From NCBI RefSeq assembly GCF_009746625.1, contig NZ_VWXL01000010.1, forward strand, positions 1 to 64,000: 64,000 nucleotides of DNA, written 5' to 3'. The stretch comes from Caproicibacter fermentans. GTDB taxonomy: Bacteria; Bacillota; Clostridia; Oscillospirales; Acutalibacteraceae. Positions 15,999 through 24,411 of the stretch are shown one piece after another (positions within the stretch are counted from its first letter, which is position 1; each line of letters starts with the position of its first letter). The position numbers and the translations under genes are program-made. Below the pieces are notes generated by a model. That model made no database searches and was not told the DNA's origin. It was given only the letters and a program-made list of their open reading frames with translations.

Positions 15999-16946
15999 TT
16001 GACACTTCGGCATTTTAAAATCTTTGTCGCCGTCTGCGACCGGCTGAATATGACCGCGGCGGCGAAATCGCTGTTTATGTCGCAGTCCGCCGTCAGTCAG
16101 GCGATCGCGGAACTGGAAAAATATTACGGAGTCCGGCTGTTTGAACGGCTGACGAAAAAGCTGTACCTGACTTCGGCGGGGGAAAATCTGCTTGGGTATG
16201 CGCGCCACATGGTGCGGATGAACGAAGAAATTGAAAACAGCATGAAAACGCTCGCCGGCAGCGGCAGCGTGCGCGTCGGGGCGAGCGTTACGGTCGGGGC
16301 AAGCGTTCTGCCGCACCTGATCCTCCGGTACCGGCAGGCAAACCCGGCGGTTGAGGTGGAAGTGTTTGAGGACAACACGGCTCGGATTGAAAAAAGGATT
16401 CTGAGGGACACGACGGACATCGGCCTGGTCGAGGGGGAGACCGCGTCGCAGGATCTGATCACTCTGCCGTTTCTCACGGATGAACTGGTGCTGGTCTGCG
16501 GCAGGGAGCACCGATTTGCGGCACTTCGCTCCGTTGCGCCGGACGAGTTGGAGCGCGAACCCTTTATTATCCGGGAGGAGGGCAGCGGAACCCGAAAGAC
16601 GTTTGAGGACGGGATGAAGGCGAAGGGCCTTTCTTTCCATGCCGGCTGGGTCTGCAATAATGCGGATACGATCAAAGCGGCCGTCGCGGAGGGGCTGGGG
16701 GTTACCGTGATTTCACGCCGCGCGGTCGAATCCGAGGTGAACCGCGGGCTTCTCTGCATCAGGGAGATCGAGGGGATCCGTTTTTTCAGGCAGTTTCGGA
16801 TGATTGTGCATAAAAACAAATATCTGACCGCGGCGATGAGAAGGTTTATGGACCTGTGCCTGAATCAGGATGGCCTGCGGGAAAGTCCGGATGAGGCCGG
16901 CGTCAAAAAACGCCCGGTGCAAAACACCGGGCGAACGAAAGATTAA
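15999..16946 (+). CDS. LysR family transcriptional regulator
   Basis: 315 aa. N-terminal winged helix (about 1-60) with NMTAAAKSLFMSQSAVSQAIAELE; substrate-binding domain from about 90 to 295. It resembles CysL/YeiE-type regulators that sit divergently from yeiH-like genes. Start TTG 15999 follows AAAGGATGGG. The 3' end overlaps the end of fprA and contains the fprA terminator hairpin. The last ~20 residues are polar and probably not conserved. Confidence 0.88.
   Translation: MTLRHFKIFVAVCDRLNMTAAAKSLFMSQSAVSQAIAELEKYYGVRLFERLTKKLYLTSAGENLLGYARHMVRMNEEIENSMKTLAGSGSVRVGASVTVGASVLPHLILRYRQANPAVEVEVFEDNTARIEKRILRDTTDIGLVEGETASQDLITLPFLTDELVLVCGREHRFAALRSVAPDELEREPFIIREEGSGTRKTFEDGMKAKGLSFHAGWVCNNADTIKAAVAEGLGVTVISRRAVESEVNRGLLCIREIEGIRFFRQFRMIVHKNKYLTAAMRRFMDLCLNQDGLRESPDEAGVKKRPVQNTGRTKD
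16905..16933 (-). terminator. fprA terminator located inside the lysR coding sequence
   Basis: CGCCCGGTG at 16911-16919 pairs with CACCGGGCG at 16925-16933. On the minus strand the stem is followed by six T (16905-16910). It lies within the last codons of the convergent lysR gene. Confidence 0.8.
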
Positions 16947-18136
16947 GATTTAATTTGCGCCGCAACCTCGCCGGCGTATTGCCTCATAGCGGCCAGATCG
17001 TCGTCGGTCGGCATGAAGTTTACCCTCATCCCGTCACCGACAAAGCGGAATTTCAGGTGTTCCAACCGGCTCTTCACCATCGGAACAGCTTCTCCGCTCC
17101 AGCCGAAGGAGCCGAATGCGCCCGCCGGTTTTGCGCGGGTATTGATCGGGTCGACGCTTGCCAAAACGTCCCATACAATCTTCGGGGCGTCCCGGTTAAT
17201 CGTGCAGGAACCAACCAGAAGGGCGTCCGCCCGGTTGACCAGTTCCGCGGCCTTTTCAAACGGTTCAAAAACAATATTGATCAGTCTAACGTCAAGGGCA
17301 TCGTTTTTGCCGAGCTCTTCCGCAGCGGCGCGAGCCAGTTTTTCGGTGTATCCGTATGAGGATGCGTAAAGGATGCCGAAAGTCTTTTTCGGCCGGAGCG
17401 CCGGGGTACTCCAGCTCCGATAAAGCTCTTTGCATTTCCGAATATTATCAGTCAGGCAAGGCCCGTGGCTTGTGCAGATGACCTCAGCGGGGAGTTCTTC
17501 GATTTTGTCCAGTCCGGACAGAACGTACGGACCGAACGGCGCCATAATGCACCGATAGTAATTTTCAAATTCATCCCAGTACTTTTCCGGATAGTGAACC
17601 GAAGTGTCCGTCATGGTTGGCTCACAGAAATGGCATCCCAAAAAGTCGCAGGTGAACAGGATCTTTTCAGAAGGCATCCAAGTAAACATGGTGTCCGGCC
17701 AGTGCAGCAGCGGGGCGACGATAAATTCAAGTTCACGCTCGCCGAGGTCCAGCCTGTCCCCTTGTTTGACAACGACGCTTTGAAACTCACGGTTCATAAT
17801 CGCGCTAAGATTCTTTTTCGCAGCAAAGGTGGAATAAATTACAAGATTTGGGTTCAATTCCAACAGCTTCGCGATGGAGCCTGAATGATCAGGTTCCGTG
17901 TGGTTGACGATCAAGTAGTCGATTTTGGAAATGTCCACAATGCTCCGGATGTTCTCGAGGTATTCGTCAAAAAAGGATTCGAGAACCGTGTCGACCAGAA
18001 CATTTTTTTCGCCTGTAATCAGGTAGGCGTTGTAGCTTGTCCCATATTCCGCATGCATGATAATGTCAAAAACACGCATGCCGGGATTCAAAACGCCGAC
18101 GGAGTAGACATGGTCCGCTAATTTTTTCATGCTCAT
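16943..18136 (-). CDS. fprA: flavodiiron protein FprA (oxygen / NO reductase)
   Basis: 397 aa. Reduces O2 to water or NO to N2O in anaerobes. The metallo-beta-lactamase-like domain (about 1-245) carries the diiron ligands NHTEPDHSG near residue 79, and the flavodoxin domain (about 250-395) begins FGILYASSYGYTEK. The start is taken as ATG 18136, 6 nt after a GAAAGAAG site; ATG 18130 is also possible. It is directly downstream of a rubredoxin gene, its usual electron donor, in one operon. Confidence 0.93.
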   Translation of the reverse strand: MSMKKLADHVYSVGVLNPGMRVFDIIMHAEYGTSYNAYLITGEKNVLVDTVLESFFDEYLENIRSIVDISKIDYLIVNHTEPDHSGSIAKLLELNPNLVIYSTFAAKKNLSAIMNREFQSVVVKQGDRLDLGERELEFIVAPLLHWPDTMFTWMPSEKILFTCDFLGCHFCEPTMTDTSVHYPEKYWDEFENYYRCIMAPFGPYVLSGLDKIEELPAEVICTSHGPCLTDNIRKCKELYRSWSTPALRPKKTFGILYASSYGYTEKLARAAAEELGKNDALDVRLINIVFEPFEKAAELVNRADALLVGSCTINRDAPKIVWDVLASVDPINTRAKPAGAFGSFGWSGEAVPMVKSRLEHLKFRFVGDGMRVNFMPTDDDLAAMRQYAGEVAAQIKS

Positions 18137-18150
18137 GGAAAACTTCTTTC

Positions 18151-18312
18151 TTAATCTTCGGGTGAGAACATGTCTTTGCCCACGCCGCATTCCGGGCAGG
18201 TCCAGTCGTCCGGAAGGTCTTCAAACGCGGTGCCGGGTTTCGCTCCGTGCTCAGGGTCGCCCTTTGCGGGGTCGTAAACATAACCGCATGCACTGCAAAC
18301 ATATTTTTTCAT
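18151..18312 (-). CDS. rubredoxin
   Basis: 53 aa, normal rubredoxin length. Two Cys-x-x-Cys pairs (CSAC at 6-9, CPEC at 39-42) bind one iron. Conserved [20 protein letters not shown] also present. Start ATG 18312 with GGAGTGGG upstream. It is 14 nt from fprA and would feed it electrons. The operon has its own near-consensus promoter. Confidence 0.95.
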   Translation of the reverse strand: MKKYVCSACGYVYDPAKGDPEHGAKPGTAFEDLPDDWTCPECGVGKDMFSPED

Positions 18313-18343
18313 TTTTCCCACTCCTTATCAGATGTTTTCTATT

Positions 18344-18372
18344 AGTATAGTGGAGCAAAATAGTTTTGTCAA
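18344..18372 (-). promoter_or_regulatory. sigma-A promoter of the rubredoxin-fprA operon
   Basis: On the minus strand, TTGACA at 18372-18367, 17-nt spacer, TATACT at 18349-18344. It overlaps the end of the upstream hypothetical gene. Confidence 0.85.
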
Positions 18373-18614
18373 TCAGAGCGGCTGTCGTACTTCAGGTCAT
18401 CGATGATTTCACAAAGGTTCTCCGGAAACACTTTACAGCGGCAGAACTGGCTGGCAAGGTCCAGAACCCTTAAGAGATTTCTTGAAACATACTGGTCTGT
18501 GTAATCATTGTCTGAACGAAGAATTTTAATTCCATACCCTTTTCTGCGATTCCCAAATACATAGTATTTCAGGCAGACCCCCGGGATATCTGCGCAACCA
18601 ATAAATCTGAACAT
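18369..18614 (-). CDS. small conserved-looking hypothetical protein (possibly DUF6514-like)
   Basis: 81 aa. It has a Cys-containing start (FIGCADIP), a YYVFGNRRKGYGIKI beta-hairpin segment, and an LDLASQFCRCKVFPENLCEIIDDL helix. The layout is reminiscent of the small clostridial DUF6514 proteins, but I am not certain. Its stop codon lies within the promoter of the rubredoxin operon. Upstream, 18615-18801 shows no gene. Confidence 0.55.
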   Translation of the reverse strand: MFRFIGCADIPGVCLKYYVFGNRRKGYGIKILRSDNDYTDQYVSRNLLRVLDLASQFCRCKVFPENLCEIIDDLKYDSRSD

Positions 18615-18801
18615 TAACCACCATCCTCTCTGTGAATTTTAATCACATTTTACCTGATTACGGTAATATCATAATTCACAAAAAGGAATTTTTCAAGCGA
18701 AAAAGCGCGGATTTTGGTGCTAATCTGACAATAACGCAAGATGTCGCGAAGATTATTCAGAAGCAAAATAGATATTGTATGTAGGAATTAGAATTATTTT
18801 T

Positions 18802-19299
18802 CTACAATTTGTATAAGTATATTACAACAAACGCACATAATACGCCAAGTAATGATCCGAGGATTGTGTCGGACGGATAATGCACAAACAGAAAGACTCT
18901 CGAAAAAGCAATTAATAAGGCGAGTATCAGCGCGGCTGTGCCGAACCGGCTGTTAAAAAGCAGAATCACCGTCGCGGCCGCGAAGGATGACGCCGAGTGC
19001 CCGGATGGGCAGGAATAGCCGCCCGGGGTGTGAATCAGAAGGGATACGCCCGGATTGGCCATAAACGGCCTGGGGCGCCCGATAATCGGTTTTAAAATCT
19101 GGCTGATAATATGCGCGAGCGCCAGTGAAAAAAATAGCATGAACGCGAAAGTGCGGGTATGCCTGTTGTAGCCGAGGAAGACTGCGGCGGTCAGCCAAAC
19201 CGCACCCGCATTGCCGATTCTGGAAAGAAGCGGGAAAATAAAATCGGTAAATCGGTTATGGCAGTGCGTTTGAACATAACTGATGATCCTGACATCCAT
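18802..19299 (-). CDS. PAP2 family membrane phosphatase
   Basis: 165 aa with about five membrane helices. All three phosphatase motifs are present: KPIIGRPRP near residue 70, CPSGHSAS near 96 and SRVFLFVHYPSD near 133. Such small PAP2 enzymes usually hydrolyse undecaprenyl diphosphate or phosphatidylglycerol phosphate. Start ATG 19299 follows GGAGGA. Single gene, convergent neighbours. Confidence 0.9.
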   Translation of the reverse strand: MDVRIISYVQTHCHNRFTDFIFPLLSRIGNAGAVWLTAAVFLGYNRHTRTFAFMLFFSLALAHIISQILKPIIGRPRPFMANPGVSLLIHTPGGYSCPSGHSASSFAAATVILLFNSRFGTAALILALLIAFSRVFLFVHYPSDTILGSLLGVLCAFVVIYLYKL

Positions 19300-19395
19300 T
19301 CCTGTTCCTCCGGTCAGAGTTGTTTCCCGATTATTATACCATATTTTTAATGCCTTGCGAATATACTTATATTAAAAAACAGGAGATGATACGGA

Positions 19396-22065
19396 TTGGA
19401 ATGGCAGAGCCTGACAAAAGAAGACTGTGCAAAAAAGCTCAGAACCAGCCTGCGCGACGGGCTGACGCCGCAGCAGGCAGCCGAACGGCTGCGAAAATAC
19501 GGCGGCAACGAACTGGCCCGTCCTAAGAAAAAAAGCCTGATTCTTCGTTTTGCGGCTCAGCTGTCGGACTTTATGGTCATTGTCCTGCTGATTGCGGCAG
19601 GCATTTCCTTTCTCACATCCTATCTTCAGCAGGACAGCGACTATATCGATTCCATTATTATTCTGGTCATCGTCGCGGTTGACGCGGTAACGGGACTGAT
19701 TCAGGAAAGCCGCGCGGAACGGGCGATCGAGGCGCTGCAGAGGCTTTCCAGCCCCAGGGCGCGCGTCGTCCGTTCGGGCAAGGAACTGGAAATACCGGCG
19801 GAAAAGCTGGTTCCCGGCGACTTGGTCGCGGTGGAAACAGGCGATCTGGTGCCGGCGGACCTTCGATTGACCGAAGCGATCGATCTAAAAGCGGAGGAAA
19901 GCGCGCTGACCGGGGAGAGTCTTCCCGGGGCCAAGGACGCCGACTCCGTATATCCGGCCGGAACGCCGCTGGGCGACCGGCATAATTTTTTGTATTCCAC
20001 CAGCTCGGTCGCGGCGGGCCGCGGGCGGGGAATTGTGGTGGCGACCGGCATGCACACGCAGGTTGGAAGAATTGCTCACATGATCGGCAGCCAGTCGGCG
20101 CCGCAGACGCCCCTTCAGCGAAAGCTCGCGCAGACGGGGCGCATGCTGGGGGCGGGGGCGCTCGTCATTTGCCTGCTGATTTTTATCATGGGGCTGATCC
20201 AGAGAATCGACCCGCTGGATATGTTCCTGATTGCCATCAGTCTGGCCGTCGCCGCGATTCCGGAGGGGCTGCCCGCGGTCGTTACCGTCACGCTGGCCGT
20301 TGGGGTGCGGCGCATGGCGGCAAAACGGGCGATTGTACGCAGAATGCCGGCGGTGGAAACGCTCGGAAGCGCCAGCGTGATCTGTTCCGATAAAACGGGA
20401 ACGCTGACGCAGAACCGGATGACGGTTGTGGAGCTGCAGGACGCGGCGGGAAAAATCGAGGCGGGTTCCGCGGCGGGCAGAAGACTTCTGGAGGCGGCCG
20501 CGCTTTGCACAAACTGCGCGGAAAACGGCGGGCGGCTCTGCGGCGATCCCACCGAAACCGCGTTGGTCCGCGCGGCGGCGGCCGACAAGGGCCGGCTGGA
20601 AAGACAATTTCCGCGAATCGGCGAGTTTCCGTTTTCCAGCGAGCGCAAAAGAATGACCACCGTGCACCGGCTGCCGGGCGGGCGCTTTCGAATCATCACA
20701 AAGGGTGCGCCGGATATCCTGCTTCAATACTGCGCCTCCGGGGGGGCCAAGGAGCGAATCGCGCACAGAAACGAGGAAATGGCTTCGCGGGCGCTGCGGG
20801 TGCTCGGCGTGGCGTACCGTGACGCCGACCGTCCCCCGAGAAGCGCCGAGGAGGCCGAACGGGGCCTTGTTTTCCTGGGGCTGGTGGGAATGATCGATCC
20901 GCCCCGCCCGGAGGCCGAGAGAGCCGTCAGGATGTGCAGGCAGGCGGGAATCCGTCCGGTCATGATTACCGGAGACCACGCAGCGACGGCGGCGGCGATC
21001 GCCGTGAGGCTGGGGATTGCGGAAAGCGCCGCAAACGTGGCGACCGGGCCGGAGCTGGACCGCATGACGGATGAGAAGCTGCGCCGCTGCATCAGCCGGT
21101 ATTCCGTGTTCGCCCGCGTTTCACCGGAGCATAAGGTCCGTATCGTGAGGGCGTTCCAGTCGCGGGGAGAAGTCGTTGCGATGACCGGGGACGGCGTAAA
21201 CGACGCGCCGGCCCTGCGGGCGGCGGACATCGGCTGCGCGATGGGGGTTTCCGGCACCGACGTCGCCAAGGCCGCCTCCGATATGATTCTGACGGACGAC
21301 AACTTCGCCACCATTGTTTCCGCGGTCCGCGAGGGCCGCGGAATTTACCAGAATATCCGCAAGACGGTGCATTTCCTGATCAGCTGCAATATCGGCGAGC
21401 TGCTGACGGTTTTCGTCGGCTTTCTGCTCAGGCTGCCAAGCCCTCTGCTCGCCATTCAGCTGCTGTGGGTGAATCTGGTCACCGATTCGCTGCCGGCGCT
21501 GGCACTCGGCATGGAACCGATTGCCGGCGACGTGATGAACCAAAAACCCGTGCGGCGCGGGGAAAACATCTTTTCCGGAGGAATGGGATACAACATTATG
21601 GTGGAAGGATGCCTGATCGGGTCGCTTTCGCTGTTGGCTTACAGTATTGGAAGAGCGTTTTTCGATGTGGACCCGGCGTCCCCGTTTATTGGGCGGACCA
21701 TGGCGTTTGCCGTATTGAGCCTTTCGCAGGTTGTACACACCTTTAATATGCGCTCCGACAGCTCCGCGTTCCGGGCGGGACTGTTTGCCAACCCTCAGTT
21801 GGTCCTGGCGGCCGTCGCCTGCGTGATTCTTCAGGCCTCCGTCATTGTTATTCCGCCGCTCGCGGCCGTTTTTAAGACCGCCGTCCTGACGGGCAGACAG
21901 TGGCTGGTCGTGGCGGCCCTGTCGCTTACGCCGCTTTTTGTGGTGGAGGCGGAGAAGGCCGCGCGGCATGTTAAGCCCGCGCGTACGCCCGCCGTGCGGC
22001 GCCTCGAAAAAGGCAGGGCCCCGTCGGACGGGGCGGAGGGTAGAAGAAAAGGGCCCGCCGGTTGA
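19396..22065 (+). CDS. calcium-type P-type ATPase (PacL/SERCA-like)
   Basis: 889 aa. Pumps cations, most likely Ca2+, out of the cell using ATP. TGES actuator motif near residue 172, DKTGT with the phosphorylated Asp near residue 332, KGAPD near 435, and TGDGVNDAP near 597. The PEGLPAVVT in membrane helix 4 (about residue 292) matches the Ca2+-binding helix of SERCA-type pumps, as does the NLVTDSLPALALG segment in helix 6. About ten membrane helices. Start TTG 19396, 10 nt after AGGAG. The last ~40 residues are basic and low-complexity. Confidence 0.92.
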   Translation: MEWQSLTKEDCAKKLRTSLRDGLTPQQAAERLRKYGGNELARPKKKSLILRFAAQLSDFMVIVLLIAAGISFLTSYLQQDSDYIDSIIILVIVAVDAVTGLIQESRAERAIEALQRLSSPRARVVRSGKELEIPAEKLVPGDLVAVETGDLVPADLRLTEAIDLKAEESALTGESLPGAKDADSVYPAGTPLGDRHNFLYSTSSVAAGRGRGIVVATGMHTQVGRIAHMIGSQSAPQTPLQRKLAQTGRMLGAGALVICLLIFIMGLIQRIDPLDMFLIAISLAVAAIPEGLPAVVTVTLAVGVRRMAAKRAIVRRMPAVETLGSASVICSDKTGTLTQNRMTVVELQDAAGKIEAGSAAGRRLLEAAALCTNCAENGGRLCGDPTETALVRAAAADKGRLERQFPRIGEFPFSSERKRMTTVHRLPGGRFRIITKGAPDILLQYCASGGAKERIAHRNEEMASRALRVLGVAYRDADRPPRSAEEAERGLVFLGLVGMIDPPRPEAERAVRMCRQAGIRPVMITGDHAATAAAIAVRLGIAESAANVATGPELDRMTDEKLRRCISRYSVFARVSPEHKVRIVRAFQSRGEVVAMTGDGVNDAPALRAADIGCAMGVSGTDVAKAASDMILTDDNFATIVSAVREGRGIYQNIRKTVHFLISCNIGELLTVFVGFLLRLPSPLLAIQLLWVNLVTDSLPALALGMEPIAGDVMNQKPVRRGENIFSGGMGYNIMVEGCLIGSLSLLAYSIGRAFFDVDPASPFIGRTMAFAVLSLSQVVHTFNMRSDSSAFRAGLFANPQLVLAAVACVILQASVIVIPPLAAVFKTAVLTGRQWLVVAALSLTPLFVVEAEKAARHVKPARTPAVRRLEKGRAPSDGAEGRRKGPAG

Positions 22066-22082
22066 TTCCGGCAGGCCCTTTT
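22047..22082 (+). terminator. terminator overlapping the stop codon of the P-type ATPase gene
   Basis: AAAAGGGCC-GCCGG pairs with CCGGC-GGCCCTTTT across a TTGATT loop that includes the TGA of the ATPase gene. A on one side and T on the other make it usable in both directions, also for the convergent small gene. Confidence 0.75.
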
Positions 22083-22092
22083 CGATGTGTGT

Positions 22093-22245
22093 TTATGCCT
22101 TGCGATTAATATCGGCGGGCTCTTCAAAACCGCCGCAGCTTCCGCAGTCGCCGCCGCAGCCTCCGTGCCCGAGGGAATCCACCGAATGGAATCCCAAAAA
22201 CGCCAGCGCGGCGATAATCAGGCTGATCAGAATCCATGCCGCCAT
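22093..22245 (-). CDS. FeoB-associated-type Cys-rich small membrane protein
   Basis: 50 aa. One membrane helix (residues 4-19, ILISLIIAALAFLGF) followed by a Gly/Cys cluster with three Cys (CGGDCGSCGG) and a His. This resembles the FeoB-associated Cys-rich membrane proteins of clostridia, although no feo gene is nearby. ATG 22245 with GGGAGGTG upstream fixes the start; longer in-frame readings lack a site. Role in metal handling is a guess from the Cys cluster. Confidence 0.65.
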   Translation of the reverse strand: MAAWILISLIIAALAFLGFHSVDSLGHGGCGGDCGSCGGFEEPADINRKA

Positions 22246-22399
22246 TCCATCACCTCCCGGGGAAAATGCGGTTCTATGAATGGAAAATTTCGGTAGTTTA
22301 CGCTGATCTTGCTGGACCAGTTTAACACCTTTTTGCAGGACTGTCAACTTCGGCGCAGGGCTTTCCGAATTTCTGAAGAGACGCCGTGCCGTTTCCCTT

Positions 22400-23506
22400 T
22401 TAAAGCGTTTTGCCGCCGGAAGCGGGACCGCCGCGATCAAATAGGGTCGGAAGCTTTCCGGATTTTGTCAGCGTGGTATAGAGGATCATCAGAAGCGGAA
22501 TATAAATCAGAATCCAGAAATTTTTAGCGATCAGGGCAAAGTAAATGGCGGCAAGCATCGAAAGCGGATGAATATCAATGGAGGAAGAAACGATCTTCGG
22601 CTCAATGATCTGGCGGATGGCGGTAATAATCATCCAGCTGACGAGGAGCATTCCGGCGGTAAAGATGTTTCCGGTGCAGAGATAGATGAGGGCGAGGGGG
22701 ATATAAATCGTGCCGGGGCCCAGCACGGGAAGAATGTCCGCGACGCCGGTTACAATGCTTACGACCAGCGGGTAGGGGATGCCGAGGGCGATAAAGACGA
22801 TCAGGGTTTCTAAAAATGTGATAAAATATATCAGCAGGTAGGAGCCGATATATTTTCCGCTCAGGCTGCGGCCGTTGCGGGAATAGCTGCGCAGGTCGTC
22901 CGCGCCTCCGGCGGTGAAAAGGCCCAGCAGGCAGTCCTTGATCTTTCTCATGTCTTTCGAAAAGAAGTAGGTGGAGAAAATCATCACGATGAACATGGTG
23001 AAAATTGCCGGGAGGGAGGTCAGAAATCCGAGCGTGGTGCTGAGGGCTTTGGTTGCAAGCGACAGCCCCGTCTGAGCCAGGTTCAGCATTTTTTCCTGAT
23101 TCTGCTGAATAAACCCGGCGTCGATATGATTGATATAATCGCCTACCTGTTTCATGAGGTTGTCAAACGGAAGCGTCAGAATGCCCATGTCGGACGGGGA
23201 CAGACTGGAAATGTAGGCGATCAGGTTGCTGATTTCACGGATCAGGAACAGCCCGATCAGGAACAGCAGGCCGAACAATACGGCGTAGACCAGCAGAGTC
23301 GCCGCTGCGGCGGCCGCAGCCGGGTGGAAATGCAGCCGGTCGCGGAGCCACTCAATCAGCGGCTGGGCGAGCAAAGCCAGAAGGAACCCGGCCAAGAACG
23401 GAAAGGTATATTTTAAAGTTACGGCGAACAGGACGAATCCGGCGGAATAACAGACGAAAAACACGATAAGAGGCAAAATGCGGATGAACTGGCGCTTGTC
23501 GAACAA
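22400..23506 (-). CDS. AI-2E family transporter, YtvI-like sporulation membrane protein
   Basis: 368 aa with about eight membrane helices and the family's long amphipathic central region (about 95-165). GVADILPVLGPGTIYIPLALI near residue 248 and a RQIIEPKIVSSS motif near residue 302 are the family signatures. Clostridial members of this type are often annotated as sporulation integral membrane protein YtvI. Start TTG 23506 follows AAGGGGG. The substrate is unknown. Confidence 0.85.
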   Translation of the reverse strand: MFDKRQFIRILPLIVFFVCYSAGFVLFAVTLKYTFPFLAGFLLALLAQPLIEWLRDRLHFHPAAAAAAATLLVYAVLFGLLFLIGLFLIREISNLIAYISSLSPSDMGILTLPFDNLMKQVGDYINHIDAGFIQQNQEKMLNLAQTGLSLATKALSTTLGFLTSLPAIFTMFIVMIFSTYFFSKDMRKIKDCLLGLFTAGGADDLRSYSRNGRSLSGKYIGSYLLIYFITFLETLIVFIALGIPYPLVVSIVTGVADILPVLGPGTIYIPLALIYLCTGNIFTAGMLLVSWMIITAIRQIIEPKIVSSSIDIHPLSMLAAIYFALIAKNFWILIYIPLLMILYTTLTKSGKLPTLFDRGGPASGGKTL

Positions 23507-23580
23507 TGAAAAACCCCCTTGTCAATTTTCATGGAAAAGAGTATGATTCATTATAACGTGTATGGGAAGAAAAAGAAAGA

Positions 23581-23618
23581 AAAAAAAGAGTGTCCCGCTC
23601 AAGAATAGCGGAACACTC
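23581..23618 (-). terminator. terminator of the XRE regulator gene
   Basis: GAGTGTCCCGCT (23588-23599) pairs, with one mismatch, with AGCGGAACACTC (23607-23618); the minus strand continues with a run of seven T (23581-23587). Confidence 0.8.
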
Positions 23619-23630
23619 CTTCATCGGAAC

Positions 23631-23915
23631 TTATTTCTCTCTGCCCAAAAGCCAATCCACAGAAACGTTGAGGATGTTGGCAAGTGCTGAAAGTTCAAAA
23701 TCCGTTACATAGCGGATCTGCCCTTCAAGTTTGGACAGGCCGGAAGCGTTCATGTCGACTCCGTTCACTTGGAGCTGAGCTAAAAGCTCTTTTTGCTTCA
23801 TGCCTTGATTCTTACGTGCCATTTCGACACGAGCTCCCACCAAGTTGCGGGTTCCGAGTGCTTGTTTGCGCAATCTCAATTCATTCATCTCCTCGTAGCA
23901 AATTTGGTTTCGCAT
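23631..23915 (-). CDS. XRE family helix-turn-helix regulator
   Basis: About 94 aa. Helix-turn-helix spans MKQKELLAQL to SGLSKLEGQ, followed by ELSALANILNVSVDWLLG, the normal Cro/CI-type end. Start uncertain: ATG 23915 has an AAGAAG-like site, ATG 23888 (85 aa) has GAGGAG immediately adjacent, too close to be ideal. Single gene. Regulated targets are not apparent. Confidence 0.75.
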   Translation of the reverse strand: MRNQICYEEMNELRLRKQALGTRNLVGARVEMARKNQGMKQKELLAQLQVNGVDMNASGLSKLEGQIRYVTDFELSALANILNVSVDWLLGREK

Positions 23916-23989
23916 ACACTTCTTTTTCACAAGACTGTGCTTGCCGGCAGGATTCGGCAATACAGCTGATTTTCCGGGACCGAATCTAC

Positions 23990-24411
23990 CCTTAATACCG
24001 ACAGAGATTAGTATAATAGCTTTTTGTGATTATTGCAATAAAAAAATGGATTATTTTCACGTAGTTCGCAGTATTATTTAGAAAAAGTTTATAATTTTGA
24101 CAAAGATGTCAACATACATTTATTATTTTATCACGACAAAATAAAATTATTCTTTTTTGAGAACTCCGAATCACTTTTTTACAAATGGGAATTTTTATTA
24201 AACCGCCGCTTGCAAAGGCGGCGCGGAGGTCGGTGCTGCGGGTATTATTTTTTTGCAGCGGCCGAAAATGCCTGAATTCATCTTTCGGTGCTGCCTGAGT
24301 GACACGCTGCATTATGCATCAATCAATAATTTCGTGTCAGTCTATAATATGTCGGCTTGAGGATTGGAAGTCACAGTATTTTTGAATCTTATAATACAGG
24401 AGATGTTTTTC
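23990..24411. other. AT-rich intergenic region with hairpins, no gene seen
   Basis: The region holds a CCGCCGC/GGCGGCG-type hairpin at about 24202-24222 and a repeated TCGGTGCTGC (about 24230 and 24284), the first followed by GCAGC that can pair with it. It lies before pncB. No known riboswitch pattern was recognised, and the short open frames here have no ribosome sites. Confidence 0.4.

Noticed and set aside
24109-24312. 67-codon frame before pncB
   Set aside because: No ribosome site, low-complexity AT-rich composition, no recognisable features.
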